From NCBI GenBank assembly GCA_031286695.1, contig JAITTY010000011.1, positions 737,524 to 801,523 of the forward strand: a DNA stretch of 64,000 bases. The letters run 5' to 3'. The first letter of the stretch is position 1. Each line of letters starts with the position of its first letter. The notes below the pieces were generated by a model. The model worked only from the letters and a program-made list of their open reading frames with translations. It was not told the origin of the DNA and ran no database searches. This document shows, piece after piece, positions 54,682 through 64,000 of this stretch. A program made the translations under genes and the position numbers. The DNA is from Sphingobacterium sp. (GTDB taxonomy: Bacteria; Bacteroidota; Bacteroidia; Sphingobacteriales; Sphingobacteriaceae).

Positions 54682-55083
54682 ATGACTTTACAAGAACGTA
54701 TTGATTTATCAGAAACACATGTTTGCAGTACTGTGTTTCCGTTTTTGACGAATCATCACGATACATTGTTCGGCGGTAAGGCGATGTCCATTATGGACGA
54801 AGTATCTTTTATGGCTGCAACACGATTTTGCCGCAAAACGTTGGTAACTGTATCAACAGACCGTATTGACTTCAATAAGGCCATTCCCTCCGGGAGCATT
54901 ATAGAGGCTATTGCAAGAGTTCAAAATGTTGGACGAACCAGCTTGAAGGTGAAAGTGGAAATATTTTTGGAGCATATGTACGAGGAAGGAAGAGAACTGG
55001 CCATTGAGGGTGTTTTTACATTTGTTGCCCTGGATGAAAACAAACAGCCGATTCCAGTCCTTGAAGGCTTGGATATTGAATAA
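54682..55083 (+). CDS. Hotdog-fold acyl-CoA thioesterase
   Basis: The 133-residue protein fits the YciA/acyl-CoA hydrolase group: FPFLTNHHDTLFGGKAMSIMDEV (active-site loop, substrate entry and Asp), VTVSTDRIDFNKAIPSGSIIEA, and the closing VEGVFTFVALDENKQPIP-like strand. It cleaves acyl-CoA to free acid and CoA; chain length cannot be read. It is transcribed from its own promoter and has a terminator. Confidence 0.93.
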   Translation: MTLQERIDLSETHVCSTVFPFLTNHHDTLFGGKAMSIMDEVSFMAATRFCRKTLVTVSTDRIDFNKAIPSGSIIEAIARVQNVGRTSLKVKVEIFLEHMYEEGRELAIEGVFTFVALDENKQPIPVLEGLDIE

Positions 55084-55140
55084 AATACCCGTTCCGAATG
55101 AGCACATTCTTCAGAGATTTTATAAAAATTATAGCATTGG

Positions 55141-55167
55141 AAAGGGACGCATCTGCGCCCCTTTTTT
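55141..55167 (+). terminator. Terminator of the thioesterase gene
   Basis: Stem AAAGGG-A-CGCA / TGCG-C-CCCTTT with one internal mismatch and a TC loop, ending in six T, 57 bases after the stop. Confidence 0.75.
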
Positions 55168-55244
55168 CTTTTAGAGAGTGATCCAAGAATTTTATAGGTC
55201 ATCTCTACAGTGTTGTGATTCTATGGTGTTTTATGTTTTGTCTG

Positions 55245-55619
55245 TCATTCGTTCCGCTTGATTGGACTGAGGTCGTTAAGCTCTTCAGCTGTAAATAGTC
55301 TATAATGAACTTTGAAAGTTTTACCCAGTGGAGTTTCCAATGAGAATCCCCCCGGACCAAATCCGTCCAGCACATCGAGTGTAAAATGCGCATGTTTCCA
55401 ATATTCGAAGAGATCACGATCCACCCAAAATTCATATCCTTCCGCTAATCCGATCATGGCATCATTCGTCCTCGGAAAATACCCTCCTTCCTCAAAACAC
55501 TGTGGCTGCGTACCCTCGCAGCAGCCTCCGGCCTGATAAAACATTAATTTACCATGCTTGGCTTCAAGTTCATGAATGAGCTCCCTGGCTTTTTCAGTGA
55601 TGTCTAGTCTATTTATCAT
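55245..55619 (-). CDS. DUF779 protein, partner of aldehyde dehydrogenase
   Basis: The 124-residue protein belongs to DUF779, marked by LMFYQAGGCCEGTQPQCF with four Cys (two adjacent), and the HFTLDVLDGFGPGGFSLE segment. The Cys cluster may bind a metal or a cofactor. It is nearly always beside an aldehyde dehydrogenase gene, as here (120 bases downstream of it). A chaperone, metal or activity-modulating role is inference. The spacer contains a strong hairpin. Confidence 0.92.
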   Translation of the reverse strand: MINRLDITEKARELIHELEAKHGKLMFYQAGGCCEGTQPQCFEEGGYFPRTNDAMIGLAEGYEFWVDRDLFEYWKHAHFTLDVLDGFGPGGFSLETPLGKTFKVHYRLFTAEELNDLSPIKRNE

Positions 55620-55667
55620 GGTGAAATCAGTTTATGTGTTTTAGCGTTGGCTTATACGAAATTTAGC

Positions 55668-55695
55668 TTTAGGGGCAGCATTTGCTTCCCCTAAA
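55668..55695 (-). other. Hairpin between the aldehyde dehydrogenase and DUF779 genes
   Basis: Stem TTTAGGGG-x-AGCA / TGCT-x-CCCCTAAA with a 2-base loop and one internal mismatch. No T-run follows on the minus strand, so it looks like an mRNA processing or stabilising hairpin, or a weak attenuator, more than a terminator. Confidence 0.55.
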
Positions 55696-55739
55696 CTCGG
55701 GCATTAAGCTGTTCGAAAAGTATGCCCGGTATGTTTCAG

Positions 55740-57242
55740 TTAAAAGAAACCAAGTTTTTCTTTACTGTAGGAAATCAGCATATTCTTGGCCTGTCTGTAA
55801 TGGGCAAGCATCATTTTATGGTTTTCCCGTCCAATTCCTGATTGTTTGTATCCGCCAAATGGAGCACCAGCCGGGTAGGAGTGATATTGGTTTATCCATA
55901 CACGGCCTGCTTGTATGGCACGTGGAACCTGATAAAGCTGATGTGCATCTCGGGTCCATACGCCCGCTCCTAGGCCATACATGGTATCGTTAGCGATAGC
56001 AATTGCTTCCCGCTCATCTTTGAATGTGGTGACTGCCAACACCGGACCGAAGATTTCTTCCTGGAAAATGCGCATCTTATTATTGCCTTTGAATAAGGTA
56101 GGTTTGATGTAATAGCCCTCTTCAAAACCGGCGCCGACATTATTTTCATCACCGCCAGTCAATACTTCGGCTCCCTCTTCTTTACCAAGCTTAATATAGG
56201 ACATAATTTTGTCCTTTTGGATCTTCGATGCCTGCGCACCCATCATTGTTGCTGGATCTAAAGGATCGCCCACTTTGATCTGATTAACCCGATCGATCAC
56301 TTTAGCGATGAATTTTTCATAAATGTCCTCCTGGATCAGTAAACGGGAAGGACATGTACAAATTTCTCCTTGATTGAGCGCGAACAATACTGCACCCTCA
56401 ATTGCTTTGTCCAAAAATGCATCATCTGCATCCATAACCGAACTGAAAAATATATTCGGCGATTTCCCGCCCAATTCAAGCGTTACCGGGATGATATTTT
56501 CAGTAGCATATTGCATAACTAAACGTCCTGTTGCTGTTGAACCTGTGAAAGCTGCTTTAGAAACTTTGGGGTTTGTAACCAATGAGCGGCCAAGCTCTGC
56601 ACCGAAACCATTAACAATATTGACTACGCCGGCAGGAATTAAGTCACCGATGATCTCCATCAGGATAAGAATAGATGCAGGTGTACTTTCAGCCGGTTTT
56701 AACACAACAGTGTTTCCTGCTGCAAGAGCAGGTGCCAGTTTCCATACTGCCATTAAAATAGGGAAATTCCATGGAATAATCTGTGCAACAACACCAATAG
56801 GTTCGTGTACAATCAGCGATACCGTATTACTGTCCAGTTCACTTATGGACCCCTCTTCAGCACGGATTACACCGGCAAAATATCGGAAATGGTCGATGGC
56901 TAATGGGATATCGGCATTGAGTGTTTCACGTACAGCTTTTCCGTTGTCTATCGTTTCAACGGCTGCGATATATTCTAAATTAGCTTCAATACGGTCCGCG
57001 ATTTTATTCAGGATGATACTTCGTTCAGTAGCGGAAGTTTTACCCCAAGTTTCAAAAGCTTCGGCTGCAGTGTTGACCGCGAGATCCAGATCTTCTTTTG
57101 TTGAATGTGCAACCTGGGTAAACACTTTTCCGTCTACCGGGGAGATATTATCGAAATATTTTCCTTGGATTGGTGCGATAAATTTACCACCAATGTAGTT
57201 GTCATATCGTTCTTTGAACGACGGTCTTTTAATTGTGCTCAT
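55740..57242 (-). CDS. NAD(P)-dependent aldehyde dehydrogenase
   Basis: The 500-residue enzyme oxidises aldehydes to acids. Motifs: [20 protein letters not shown], the NAD loop [27 protein letters not shown] with catalytic Glu, [13 protein letters not shown] with catalytic Cys295 (Cys297 two residues on), and [13 protein letters not shown]. It resembles the ExaC/AldB (acetaldehyde) group. A DUF779 gene follows and a divergent AraC regulator precedes, a gene trio seen in many bacteria. -7 box TAACTTTG at 57280-57287. Confidence 0.95.
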   Translation of the reverse strand: MSTIKRPSFKERYDNYIGGKFIAPIQGKYFDNISPVDGKVFTQVAHSTKEDLDLAVNTAAEAFETWGKTSATERSIILNKIADRIEANLEYIAAVETIDNGKAVRETLNADIPLAIDHFRYFAGVIRAEEGSISELDSNTVSLIVHEPIGVVAQIIPWNFPILMAVWKLAPALAAGNTVVLKPAESTPASILILMEIIGDLIPAGVVNIVNGFGAELGRSLVTNPKVSKAAFTGSTATGRLVMQYATENIIPVTLELGGKSPNIFFSSVMDADDAFLDKAIEGAVLFALNQGEICTCPSRLLIQEDIYEKFIAKVIDRVNQIKVGDPLDPATMMGAQASKIQKDKIMSYIKLGKEEGAEVLTGGDENNVGAGFEEGYYIKPTLFKGNNKMRIFQEEIFGPVLAVTTFKDEREAIAIANDTMYGLGAGVWTRDAHQLYQVPRAIQAGRVWINQYHSYPAGAPFGGYKQSGIGRENHKMMLAHYRQAKNMLISYSKEKLGFF

Positions 57243-57279
57243 ATGGTTTATTATTAATTATTTTTTAATCCCTTCTTAT

Positions 57280-57386
57280 CAAAGTTAGTCAGCAATTATT
57301 CATTCCTGTAGCAGTATTGATCCAAAGCATAGCACGATTGTCGCAAATGACCTTCAGGCATCTTTCTGTTTTTTTTATTATATTTG
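57280..57386. promoter_or_regulatory. Divergent promoter region of the aldehyde dehydrogenase and AraC regulator genes
   Basis: TAACTTTG on the minus strand (57280-57287) faces the dehydrogenase; TATATTTG on the + strand (57379-57386) faces the regulator. Both are exact TAnnTTTG boxes. The about 90 bases between them are the likely place for the AraC binding site, but no clear direct repeat is visible. Confidence 0.5.
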
Positions 57387-57418
57387 ATTGACTGCCAATT
57401 ATATTTAATTGTTGCACT

Positions 57419-58321
57419 ATGGGAGATAGGACGCTGATTCATACATTGCCGTTTTCGCAGGCACAGGAGCTTAGTACATTAGTAGAGAACCGACGCGCAT
57501 TTACGTTAGATAGCTTGGAACTTAATATTTACGAAACGTACCGGGTGTCGCAGCATGTGCCTTTGTGTTTTGATGATCTGGTTATGATTAACATGATCCA
57601 GGGGAAAAAAATCATGCATTTGGAGAATATAAAGGCTTTTGACTATTTGCCCGGTCAGATGATGGTGTTGCCTGCATCGGTGGCTATGCATATTGACTTT
57701 CCGGAAGCGACCCTCGACCAGCCCACACAGTGTACCGCTTTAACGATTCATAAAGAGAAGATAGCAGCAGTCTTGGACTATCTAAATGAGTTTTATCCGA
57801 AAGAACAATTTAGTCAGTGGCGGCTTGATCCGGATTTTTTTCATCTGTACAATTCGACTGAGCTCGCCGACCTGGTGAACAAGTTGTTTCAAATTATTAT
57901 CAGCGAAAATCCGTTGAAAGATGTACTTGCAGATTTGACTTTTAAAGAGCTTACGATTCGGCTACTTCAGTCACAGTCGCTGATTGCATTAAAAATTGGG
58001 AAGTCGCCCAACAAAGTACTGTTACATGTGCAGGAATTTATTCAGAAACATATTACCGAGAAAATTTCAATTGGTTTATTGGAGCGGACTGCCCACATGA
58101 GCAAAGCGAGCCTTACGCGGATGTTTAACCGTGAACTTGGACTTAGTCCGATGGAGTATGTGATCCAACAGCGTATCGAGAAGGCAAAAAAAATGCTTTT
58201 ACTCACCCGTAATGTAAAGGAGTCTTGCTATGGGGCTGGATTTAATGATGTTAACTACTTTGTCCGGCTTTTTAAAAGCAGGGTAGGAATGACGCCAGGC
58301 GCATTTGTCCTGGCGCGTTAA
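57419..58321 (+). CDS. AraC-family transcriptional regulator
   Basis: The 300-residue protein has an N-terminal sensor domain of the AraC_N type (LSTLVENRRAFTLDSLELNIYE) and a C-terminal pair of helix-turn-helices: IGLLERTAHMSKASLTRMFNRELG (about 220-243) and ESCYGAGFNDVNYFVRLFKSRVGMTPGAF (second HTH). It probably activates the divergent aldehyde dehydrogenase in response to an aldehyde or alcohol, which is inference from position. Its stop is one base from the smpB stop; the hairpin CGCCAGG / CCTGGCG lies within the last codons. Confidence 0.93.
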   Translation: MGDRTLIHTLPFSQAQELSTLVENRRAFTLDSLELNIYETYRVSQHVPLCFDDLVMINMIQGKKIMHLENIKAFDYLPGQMMVLPASVAMHIDFPEATLDQPTQCTALTIHKEKIAAVLDYLNEFYPKEQFSQWRLDPDFFHLYNSTELADLVNKLFQIIISENPLKDVLADLTFKELTIRLLQSQSLIALKIGKSPNKVLLHVQEFIQKHITEKISIGLLERTAHMSKASLTRMFNRELGLSPMEYVIQQRIEKAKKMLLLTRNVKESCYGAGFNDVNYFVRLFKSRVGMTPGAFVLAR

Positions 58322-58322
58322 T

Positions 58323-58778
58323 CTAGAATTTCATCACGCGATCAAGCTCACGTTTAACATCTCTTTCTTTGATGTTTTCTCGTTTGTCAAAATCTTTTTT
58401 ACCCTGTGCCAAGGCGATTTCAACTTTGGCAAAACCACGGGCACTGATAAAGATGCGTAGGGGGACGATGGTAAAGCCACGTTCTTCACCTTTCTCTTTT
58501 AGTTTTTTTAATTCTCTTTTTGTCAATAGTAGTTGACGGTCACGTTTTGCCTCATGGTTATAGAAAGATCCCATGGAGTATTCAGCGATGTGCATGTTAC
58601 GGATATATAATCCATCCTCAAAAAAACTGCAGAAACTATCGTTAATATTTGCCTTTCCTTCGCGTATGGATTTTATTTCTGTACCCAATAATCGAATTCC
58701 TGCAATGTACTTGTCCAGTAAGTGATATTCAAAAGAAGCTTTTTTATTTTTTATATTGATATCTGAAGATAAAGCCAT
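58323..58778 (-). CDS. smpB: SsrA-binding protein
   Basis: SmpB carries tmRNA to stalled ribosomes for trans-translation. The 151-residue protein has KNKKASFEYHLLDKYIAGIRLLGTEIKSIR (start of the OB fold), YSMGSFYNHEAKRDRQLLL, and the C-terminal GKKDFDKRENIKERDVKREL tail that enters the decoding site. The tmRNA gene itself is not in this window. A -7 box TATATTTG lies at 58862-58869, about 83 bases upstream. Confidence 0.97.
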   Translation of the reverse strand: MALSSDINIKNKKASFEYHLLDKYIAGIRLLGTEIKSIREGKANINDSFCSFFEDGLYIRNMHIAEYSMGSFYNHEAKRDRQLLLTKRELKKLKEKGEERGFTIVPLRIFISARGFAKVEIALAQGKKDFDKRENIKERDVKRELDRVMKF

Positions 58779-60388
<1,610 letters not shown>

Positions 60389-60399
60389 AATCTAATCGT

Positions 60400-61521
60400 A
60401 TGATTCAGATTATACCCGTTGAAACAAAGAAACAAAGACGGCTGTTTATAGATTTCCCTCATAGTCTCTATGAGGGAAATCCTAATTATGTACCTGCCTT
60501 ATTTCTTGAACAAAACGATTTGCTTTCCCCTGATAAGCATCCCTTTTATAAACATTCCCAAGCACAACCTTTTCTAGCTTATCGTAACGATAAGATTGTT
60601 GGTCGTATATGTGCCATCTGGAACAACAACCATAATGCCTTTAATCATGTGAATGAAGGACAGTGGGGTTTTTTCGATTGTATAGATGATCAAGAAGTCG
60701 CAAACGCGTTGTTTGAGACCGCAGAGAAATGGGTTAAAGCTAAAGGTGGGGATACGATCGTTGGGCCGATCAATTTATCGACCAATGATACCGTTGGTCT
60801 ATTGGTTGACGGTTTTGATAAACCTCCAGTGGCCATGATGCCCTACAATTCGCCTTATTACATCGACTTGATTACCAATTCAGGTTATGGGCATAAAGTG
60901 GATTTGAGAGCTTACTTGGTTATGGAAAAGTCGGCGGATAAGCGTTCTGTATTGCTTTTGGATAGGCTGGAAGAGCGTTTGAAAAGATCTGGTATTACAT
61001 TGCGTCAATTCAATGTGAAGGATTTTAAAAACGAAGCAGCGAAAGTTCGTGACATTTACAATAGAGCCTGGGATAAAAATTCGGGATTTGTTCCGATGAC
61101 AGAAGATGAATTTAATTACACGGCCAAAGATTTAAAAATGATTCTCGATCCACGTTTTGCTATCGTGGCAGAGAAAGATGGAGAACTTGTTGGTTTTGGT
61201 TTGGGTATACCGGATATTAACCAGATCCTTATCAAAGTTAAGCGTGGGCGTTTACTTCCTACAGGTATTTTTAAATTGTTGTTTGGAAAGAAAAAAATCA
61301 ATTTGCTTCGTGTATTGATGTTAGGTGTATTGGAAGATTACCGAAAATTAGGGATCGAAGCATGTTTGTATGGCCGAATTATAAAAGAATCAAAAGATTC
61401 TAATATTAAGGGGGCCGAATGTTCATGGATGTTGGAGCATAATTATATGATGAATCACGCCATTGAACAAATGAATGGAGAATTGTACAAACGTTATCGT
61501 TTGTATCAAAAATCATTATGA
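60400..61521 (+). CDS. GNAT-fold acyltransferase, probable bacterial ceramide synthase
   Basis: The 373-residue protein looks like two GNAT-like halves (about 1-175 and 185-373): LAYRNDKIVGRICAIWNNNH in the first, FAIVAEKDGELVGFGLGIPD and RVLMLGVLEDYRKLGIEACLYG (an acyl-CoA loop of the R/Q-x-x-G-x-A type) in the second. It resembles the bcerS-type proteins that N-acylate a sphingoid base in Caulobacter. It starts 11 bases after spt and overlaps the reductase gene by 4 bases, strongly supporting a ceramide role. No membrane helix is evident. Confidence 0.8.
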   Translation: MIQIIPVETKKQRRLFIDFPHSLYEGNPNYVPALFLEQNDLLSPDKHPFYKHSQAQPFLAYRNDKIVGRICAIWNNNHNAFNHVNEGQWGFFDCIDDQEVANALFETAEKWVKAKGGDTIVGPINLSTNDTVGLLVDGFDKPPVAMMPYNSPYYIDLITNSGYGHKVDLRAYLVMEKSADKRSVLLLDRLEERLKRSGITLRQFNVKDFKNEAAKVRDIYNRAWDKNSGFVPMTEDEFNYTAKDLKMILDPRFAIVAEKDGELVGFGLGIPDINQILIKVKRGRLLPTGIFKLLFGKKKINLLRVLMLGVLEDYRKLGIEACLYGRIIKESKDSNIKGAECSWMLEHNYMMNHAIEQMNGELYKRYRLYQKSL

Positions 61522-62510
61522 TAGAAAAAATATTAATCACCGGAGCGAGTGGTTTTGTAGGCTATCATTTGACAAGAGCAGCGAAGGAGGCAGGAATGGA
61601 AGTTCATGCTGCGGTGAGGAAGTCAAGTGATGTCTCGGAAATTCGCTCCGTTGTGGATAGATTTGTTTATCCAAATTTCTCCGATGAAGCATCCATTAGT
61701 GAATTGCTGGAAGCGGAAAATTATACCTATGTTGTTCATGCTGCGGCAATGACTCGTGCCAAACATGAAGAAGATCTCGAAAAAGTCAATGTCGGTTACA
61801 CTAAAAACTTGGCTTCTGCTTGTTTTTCTTTGAAAAATCCGGTCAAAAGATTTGTTTTCGTCAGTAGTCTCGCAGCGATTGGTCCTGTGAGCTATGATGC
61901 TAAGTTGATCGATGAAAGTAACCCTTATTGTCCTGTTACGGCCTATGGTCGTAGCAAGCGGAAAGCGGAGCTCGCCTTGAATGATTTTAAAGATCAGCCA
62001 CTAACGATTTTGCGCCCTACTGCAGTATATGGCCCTCGGGAAAAGGATATTTTTATTCTTTTTAAAACAATGAACGGAGGTCTGGATGCCTATGTTGGCC
62101 GCTCTCCTCAAAAGCTCAGCTTTATTTATGTTGCCGACTTGGTGCAAGCAATTATTCATGCCTGTCGTTTTGACCAAGGAGGAAGACAGGTGTATAACCT
62201 CAGTGACGGGCAGGTCTATGGTCGTTATGAGATAGCAAAGTTTTTCAAAGAGTTTAGCCAAAGGAAAATGATCCGTATGCATATTCCTTTAGGCGTTGTG
62301 AAGACTATCGCCGTTATTTTTGAGCGTTTGTATAAAAATTCTAAAGCAATACCTGTACTATATCCCGAACGACTGAATGAGCTTACAGCTGAAAACTGGG
62401 GCTGTGATATCTCGGCGGCTCAATGTCAGTTACAATACCAACCTAAATATGATTTGAAGAAAGGTTTAATGGAGGCATTGGCTTGGTATAAAGAAAATAA
62501 ATGGCTATAA
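61518..62510 (+). CDS. NAD(P)-dependent extended SDR, probable ketosphinganine/ketoceramide reductase (CerR-like)
   Basis: The 330-residue protein is an extended short-chain dehydrogenase: dinucleotide loop Gly9-Ala-Ser-Gly-Phe-Val-Gly15, VVHAAAMT, FVSSLAAIGP, and the catalytic YGRSK (Tyr143, Lys147). Position after spt and the acyltransferase fits the reductase that turns the 3-keto group to hydroxyl, as CerR does in Caulobacter. Sequence alone would only say epimerase/dehydratase. Overlaps the previous gene by 4 bases. Confidence 0.85.
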   Translation: MIEKILITGASGFVGYHLTRAAKEAGMEVHAAVRKSSDVSEIRSVVDRFVYPNFSDEASISELLEAENYTYVVHAAAMTRAKHEEDLEKVNVGYTKNLASACFSLKNPVKRFVFVSSLAAIGPVSYDAKLIDESNPYCPVTAYGRSKRKAELALNDFKDQPLTILRPTAVYGPREKDIFILFKTMNGGLDAYVGRSPQKLSFIYVADLVQAIIHACRFDQGGRQVYNLSDGQVYGRYEIAKFFKEFSQRKMIRMHIPLGVVKTIAVIFERLYKNSKAIPVLYPERLNELTAENWGCDISAAQCQLQYQPKYDLKKGLMEALAWYKENKWL

Positions 62511-62519
62511 TCGCAGACA

Positions 62520-63212
62520 ATGAGTGAGTTAAAAATAAATAAAAAACTTTTTCAGGATAGAAAGAGAACAAATATCTTAAGTGAACCCGAACAAAAACTT
62601 ATTTCGTACCTCGTTCCTCGAATTCCAAATTGGATTACTTCGGACGGACTTACAGCAATTGGGTTTTTAGGCTCCTTAATGATATTGGGGAGTTTTATCT
62701 TGGCTGAATATGTTGATATTCGATATTTGCTTTTAGGAATCCCTGGTTTCTTTGTGCAATGGTTTGGTGATTCATTAGATGGGCGTATCGCATTCTATCG
62801 CAATAAATCCCGTCGTTGGTACGGTTTCGCGCTGGATATTGTAATGGATTGGATCAGTACGGTTTTTATTGGACTGGGCTATGTTTTGTACACCGTAGGG
62901 GATTTCAAATATCTGGGATTTACATTGGTAGCATTGTATGGCTGGGCAATGATCATTTCTCAGCTTAGATACCGAATTACAGATAAGTATACAATAGATG
63001 CCGGAATTTTGGGACCAACTGAAATTCGAGTAATTATTTCACTGGTTATGCTGTTGGAAGTTTTAATGCCTGGATCTATTAATTGGTGTGTACTGGCGAT
63101 TTGTATAGCACTTTTTATCATTAATACAAACGATACGCGCCTACTTCTTAAATTAGGTGATGAAAAAGATAAAGAGGATAAATTGAAAAAACAGCAGGAG
63201 GAGGCTATTTAG
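62520..63212 (+). CDS. CDP-alcohol phosphotransferase, probable headgroup enzyme
   Basis: The 230-residue integral membrane enzyme carries the CDP-alcohol motif with Asp84, Asp87-Gly88, Gly102, Asp106 and Asp110 (GDSLDGRIAF, WYGFALDIVMD). The Arg usually found after Ala91 is Phe92, with an Arg at 94, and the spacing to Gly102 is one longer than in the textbook motif. About six hydrophobic helices follow. Place in the operon suggests it makes a phosphosphingolipid (phospho-inositol, -ethanolamine or -glycerol) or the matching glycerolipid. Confidence 0.85.
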   Translation: MSELKINKKLFQDRKRTNILSEPEQKLISYLVPRIPNWITSDGLTAIGFLGSLMILGSFILAEYVDIRYLLLGIPGFFVQWFGDSLDGRIAFYRNKSRRWYGFALDIVMDWISTVFIGLGYVLYTVGDFKYLGFTLVALYGWAMIISQLRYRITDKYTIDAGILGPTEIRVIISLVMLLEVLMPGSINWCVLAICIALFIINTNDTRLLLKLGDEKDKEDKLKKQQEEAI

Positions 63213-63214
63213 CG

Positions 63215-63610
63215 ATGTCTTCAAAAATTATTACTTTTTTAAAAGCTCAACTTTCCGCCTTTTTAGGCGGATTGTTTGATTTTGGAGTATACTCTGCTTG
63301 TTATAAATTACTTCATATCAGTGCGCCTTTTTCTAATGCTATTAGTGGTAGCCTTGGTGCTGTTGTTAATTTTTTGATCAATCGATATTGGTCTTTTGGT
63401 AGCACACAAAAATCAGTGGGGAGTCAATTATGGAAATTTGTGATTGTTGTCTGTGGCAGCATTACATTGAAGTCTACTGGTATTCATTTTCTGGTTGATA
63501 TATATCATCTGAATTTTCTGTTTTCAAAACTTGTTGTAGAGCTGCTCGTTTCTCTGGGATTCAACTATACGCTTCAGCGCTTTTGGGTCTTTAGGTCTGA
63601 GGAGAATTAA
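63215..63610 (+). CDS. GtrA-family small membrane protein
   Basis: The 131-residue protein has four hydrophobic helices and the GtrA pattern: KAQLSAFLGGLFDFGVYSAC, GAVVNFLINRYWSFGS, FSKLVVELLVSLGFNYTLQRFWVF. GtrA proteins help flip or position lipid-linked sugars. It starts 2 bases after the CDP-alcohol gene and is the last gene of the operon. A role in moving or glycosylating the sphingolipid is inference. Confidence 0.9.
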   Translation: MSSKIITFLKAQLSAFLGGLFDFGVYSACYKLLHISAPFSNAISGSLGAVVNFLINRYWSFGSTQKSVGSQLWKFVIVVCGSITLKSTGIHFLVDIYHLNFLFSKLVVELLVSLGFNYTLQRFWVFRSEEN

Positions 63611-64000
63611 GGAGATCAGCTCAAATCTAATATAGCTTCATTTTTTTTCTGATGTTTTCAAGGTGTCTAAGCCGCCCCCTCTAAATAAAGAAGAGTTGAG
63701 GACTTCTTATTCCTTAGTTTAGCTTTTGTTTATGTTTAGCCTAGCATTAAGTTAGGTTTAGTTTAGGTTTTACCTATACTATACCTAAACTAACCCTAAA
63801 CAAACCCTAACTAAACCCTAACTAAAAGGGTAAGAAAGTATAGTTATGAAAGGGGTTATTCTGCGGCCCTATTCTGCGCCGGGATCAGCCGTTATTTGCC
63901 AGCTGCTGCACCTGCCGCTACCAAAAACCAAAAAGAATCTCGCACCTTTACAGGCAGTTAAGGGAAAAATGAAAATAATAAGAACAAAAGGCTTGGAAGT
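63611..64000. other. AT-rich spacer with CCCTAA-type repeats at the right edge
   Basis: It begins with the operon end, then AT-rich sequence, the repeat block 63751-63832, and a GC-richer stretch 63850-63920. An open frame runs from ATG 63846 to the edge. Its first codons are not protein-like, but the in-frame ATG at 63969 (MKIIRTKGLE) might begin a gene beyond the window. Confidence 0.4.
63751..63832. repeat. TTAGGTTT / AAACCCTAAC repeat with inverted arms
   Basis: GTTAGGTTTAGTTTAGGTTT on the left and a series AACTAACCC, AACAAACCC, AACTAAACCC, AACTAAAAG on the right. The arms TTAGTTTAGGT (63758-63768) and ACCTAAACTAA (63783-63793) form a perfect 11-base inverted repeat with a 14-base spacer. 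The CCCTAA unit recurs three times at about 11-base steps. Confidence 0.8.

Noticed and set aside
56374-57198. A 274-codon open frame on the + strand inside the aldehyde dehydrogenase gene
   Set aside because: It is antisense to a gene with all catalytic motifs, and its product shows no family resemblance.
58293-58315. Hairpin CGCCAGG / CCTGGCG as a terminator
   Set aside because: It lies inside the AraC coding end and has no T-run.

Overview
The window is a piece of a Bacteroidota chromosome, very probably from the genus Sphingobacterium. The serine palmitoyltransferase at 59189-60388 has the 399-residue length and the His138/Asp210/His213/Lys244 layout that I remember for the crystallised Sphingobacterium multivorum enzyme. 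Other Bacteroidota marks are promoters with a TAnnTTTG -7 box (sometimes with TTTG about 19 bases upstream), plug-like SusC sequence, ExbB/ExbD/TonB genes, DUF2723 and DUF4254 proteins, and an HU-CCDC81/SPOR protein. I see no phage, insertion sequence, CRISPR array or rRNA. It reads as core chromosome.

Layout. 1-2938: end of a lipopolysaccharide-type glycosyltransferase gene meeting a three-gene surface-glycan operon (DUF4254, GT9, GT4). 3047-10686: complex I genes nuoH to nuoN as one operon with its own promoter; nuoA-G are not next to it. 10935-12221: citrate synthase. 12412-15122: small membrane protein, SPFH protein and zinc-ribbon/propeller protein. 15454-17605: BlaI-type repressor and M56 sensor protease with a clear operator upstream. 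17649-20372: pth, rplY and prs, with a repeat-rich spacer between rplY and prs. 20504-20816: two tRNA-Gln genes. 21176-27649: DUF2723 membrane protein, amino-acid permease, pyrR and pyrB.

28027-37631: a co-directional block of TPR protein, outer-membrane barrel, HU/SPOR membrane protein, ExbB, ExbD, TonB-like protein and folC. Its composition resembles a Tol-Pal system and is one of the two most interesting regions. 37745-39544: asparaginase and TatD nuclease. 39898-43440: TolC/HlyD/ABC-2 efflux genes. 43601-48415: FKBP lipoprotein, DHH phosphoesterase and a large unknown envelope protein. 48826-55083: DUF423 protein, priA, pcm, membrane MutS-like ATPase and thioesterase. 55245-58321: DUF779, aldehyde dehydrogenase and a divergent AraC regulator. 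58323-58778: smpB.

59189-63610: a tightly packed operon of serine palmitoyltransferase, GNAT-type acyltransferase, NAD-dependent reductase, CDP-alcohol phosphotransferase and GtrA protein. Together these could make ceramide and place a phospho-headgroup on it, so the operon looks like a near-complete bacterial sphingolipid pathway. The window ends in an AT-rich spacer with CCCTAA-type repeats.

Regulatory patterns were read by eye. Promoter calls rest on the Bacteroidota consensus only; several start codons lie only 4-6 bases after a -7 box, suggesting leaderless mRNAs.
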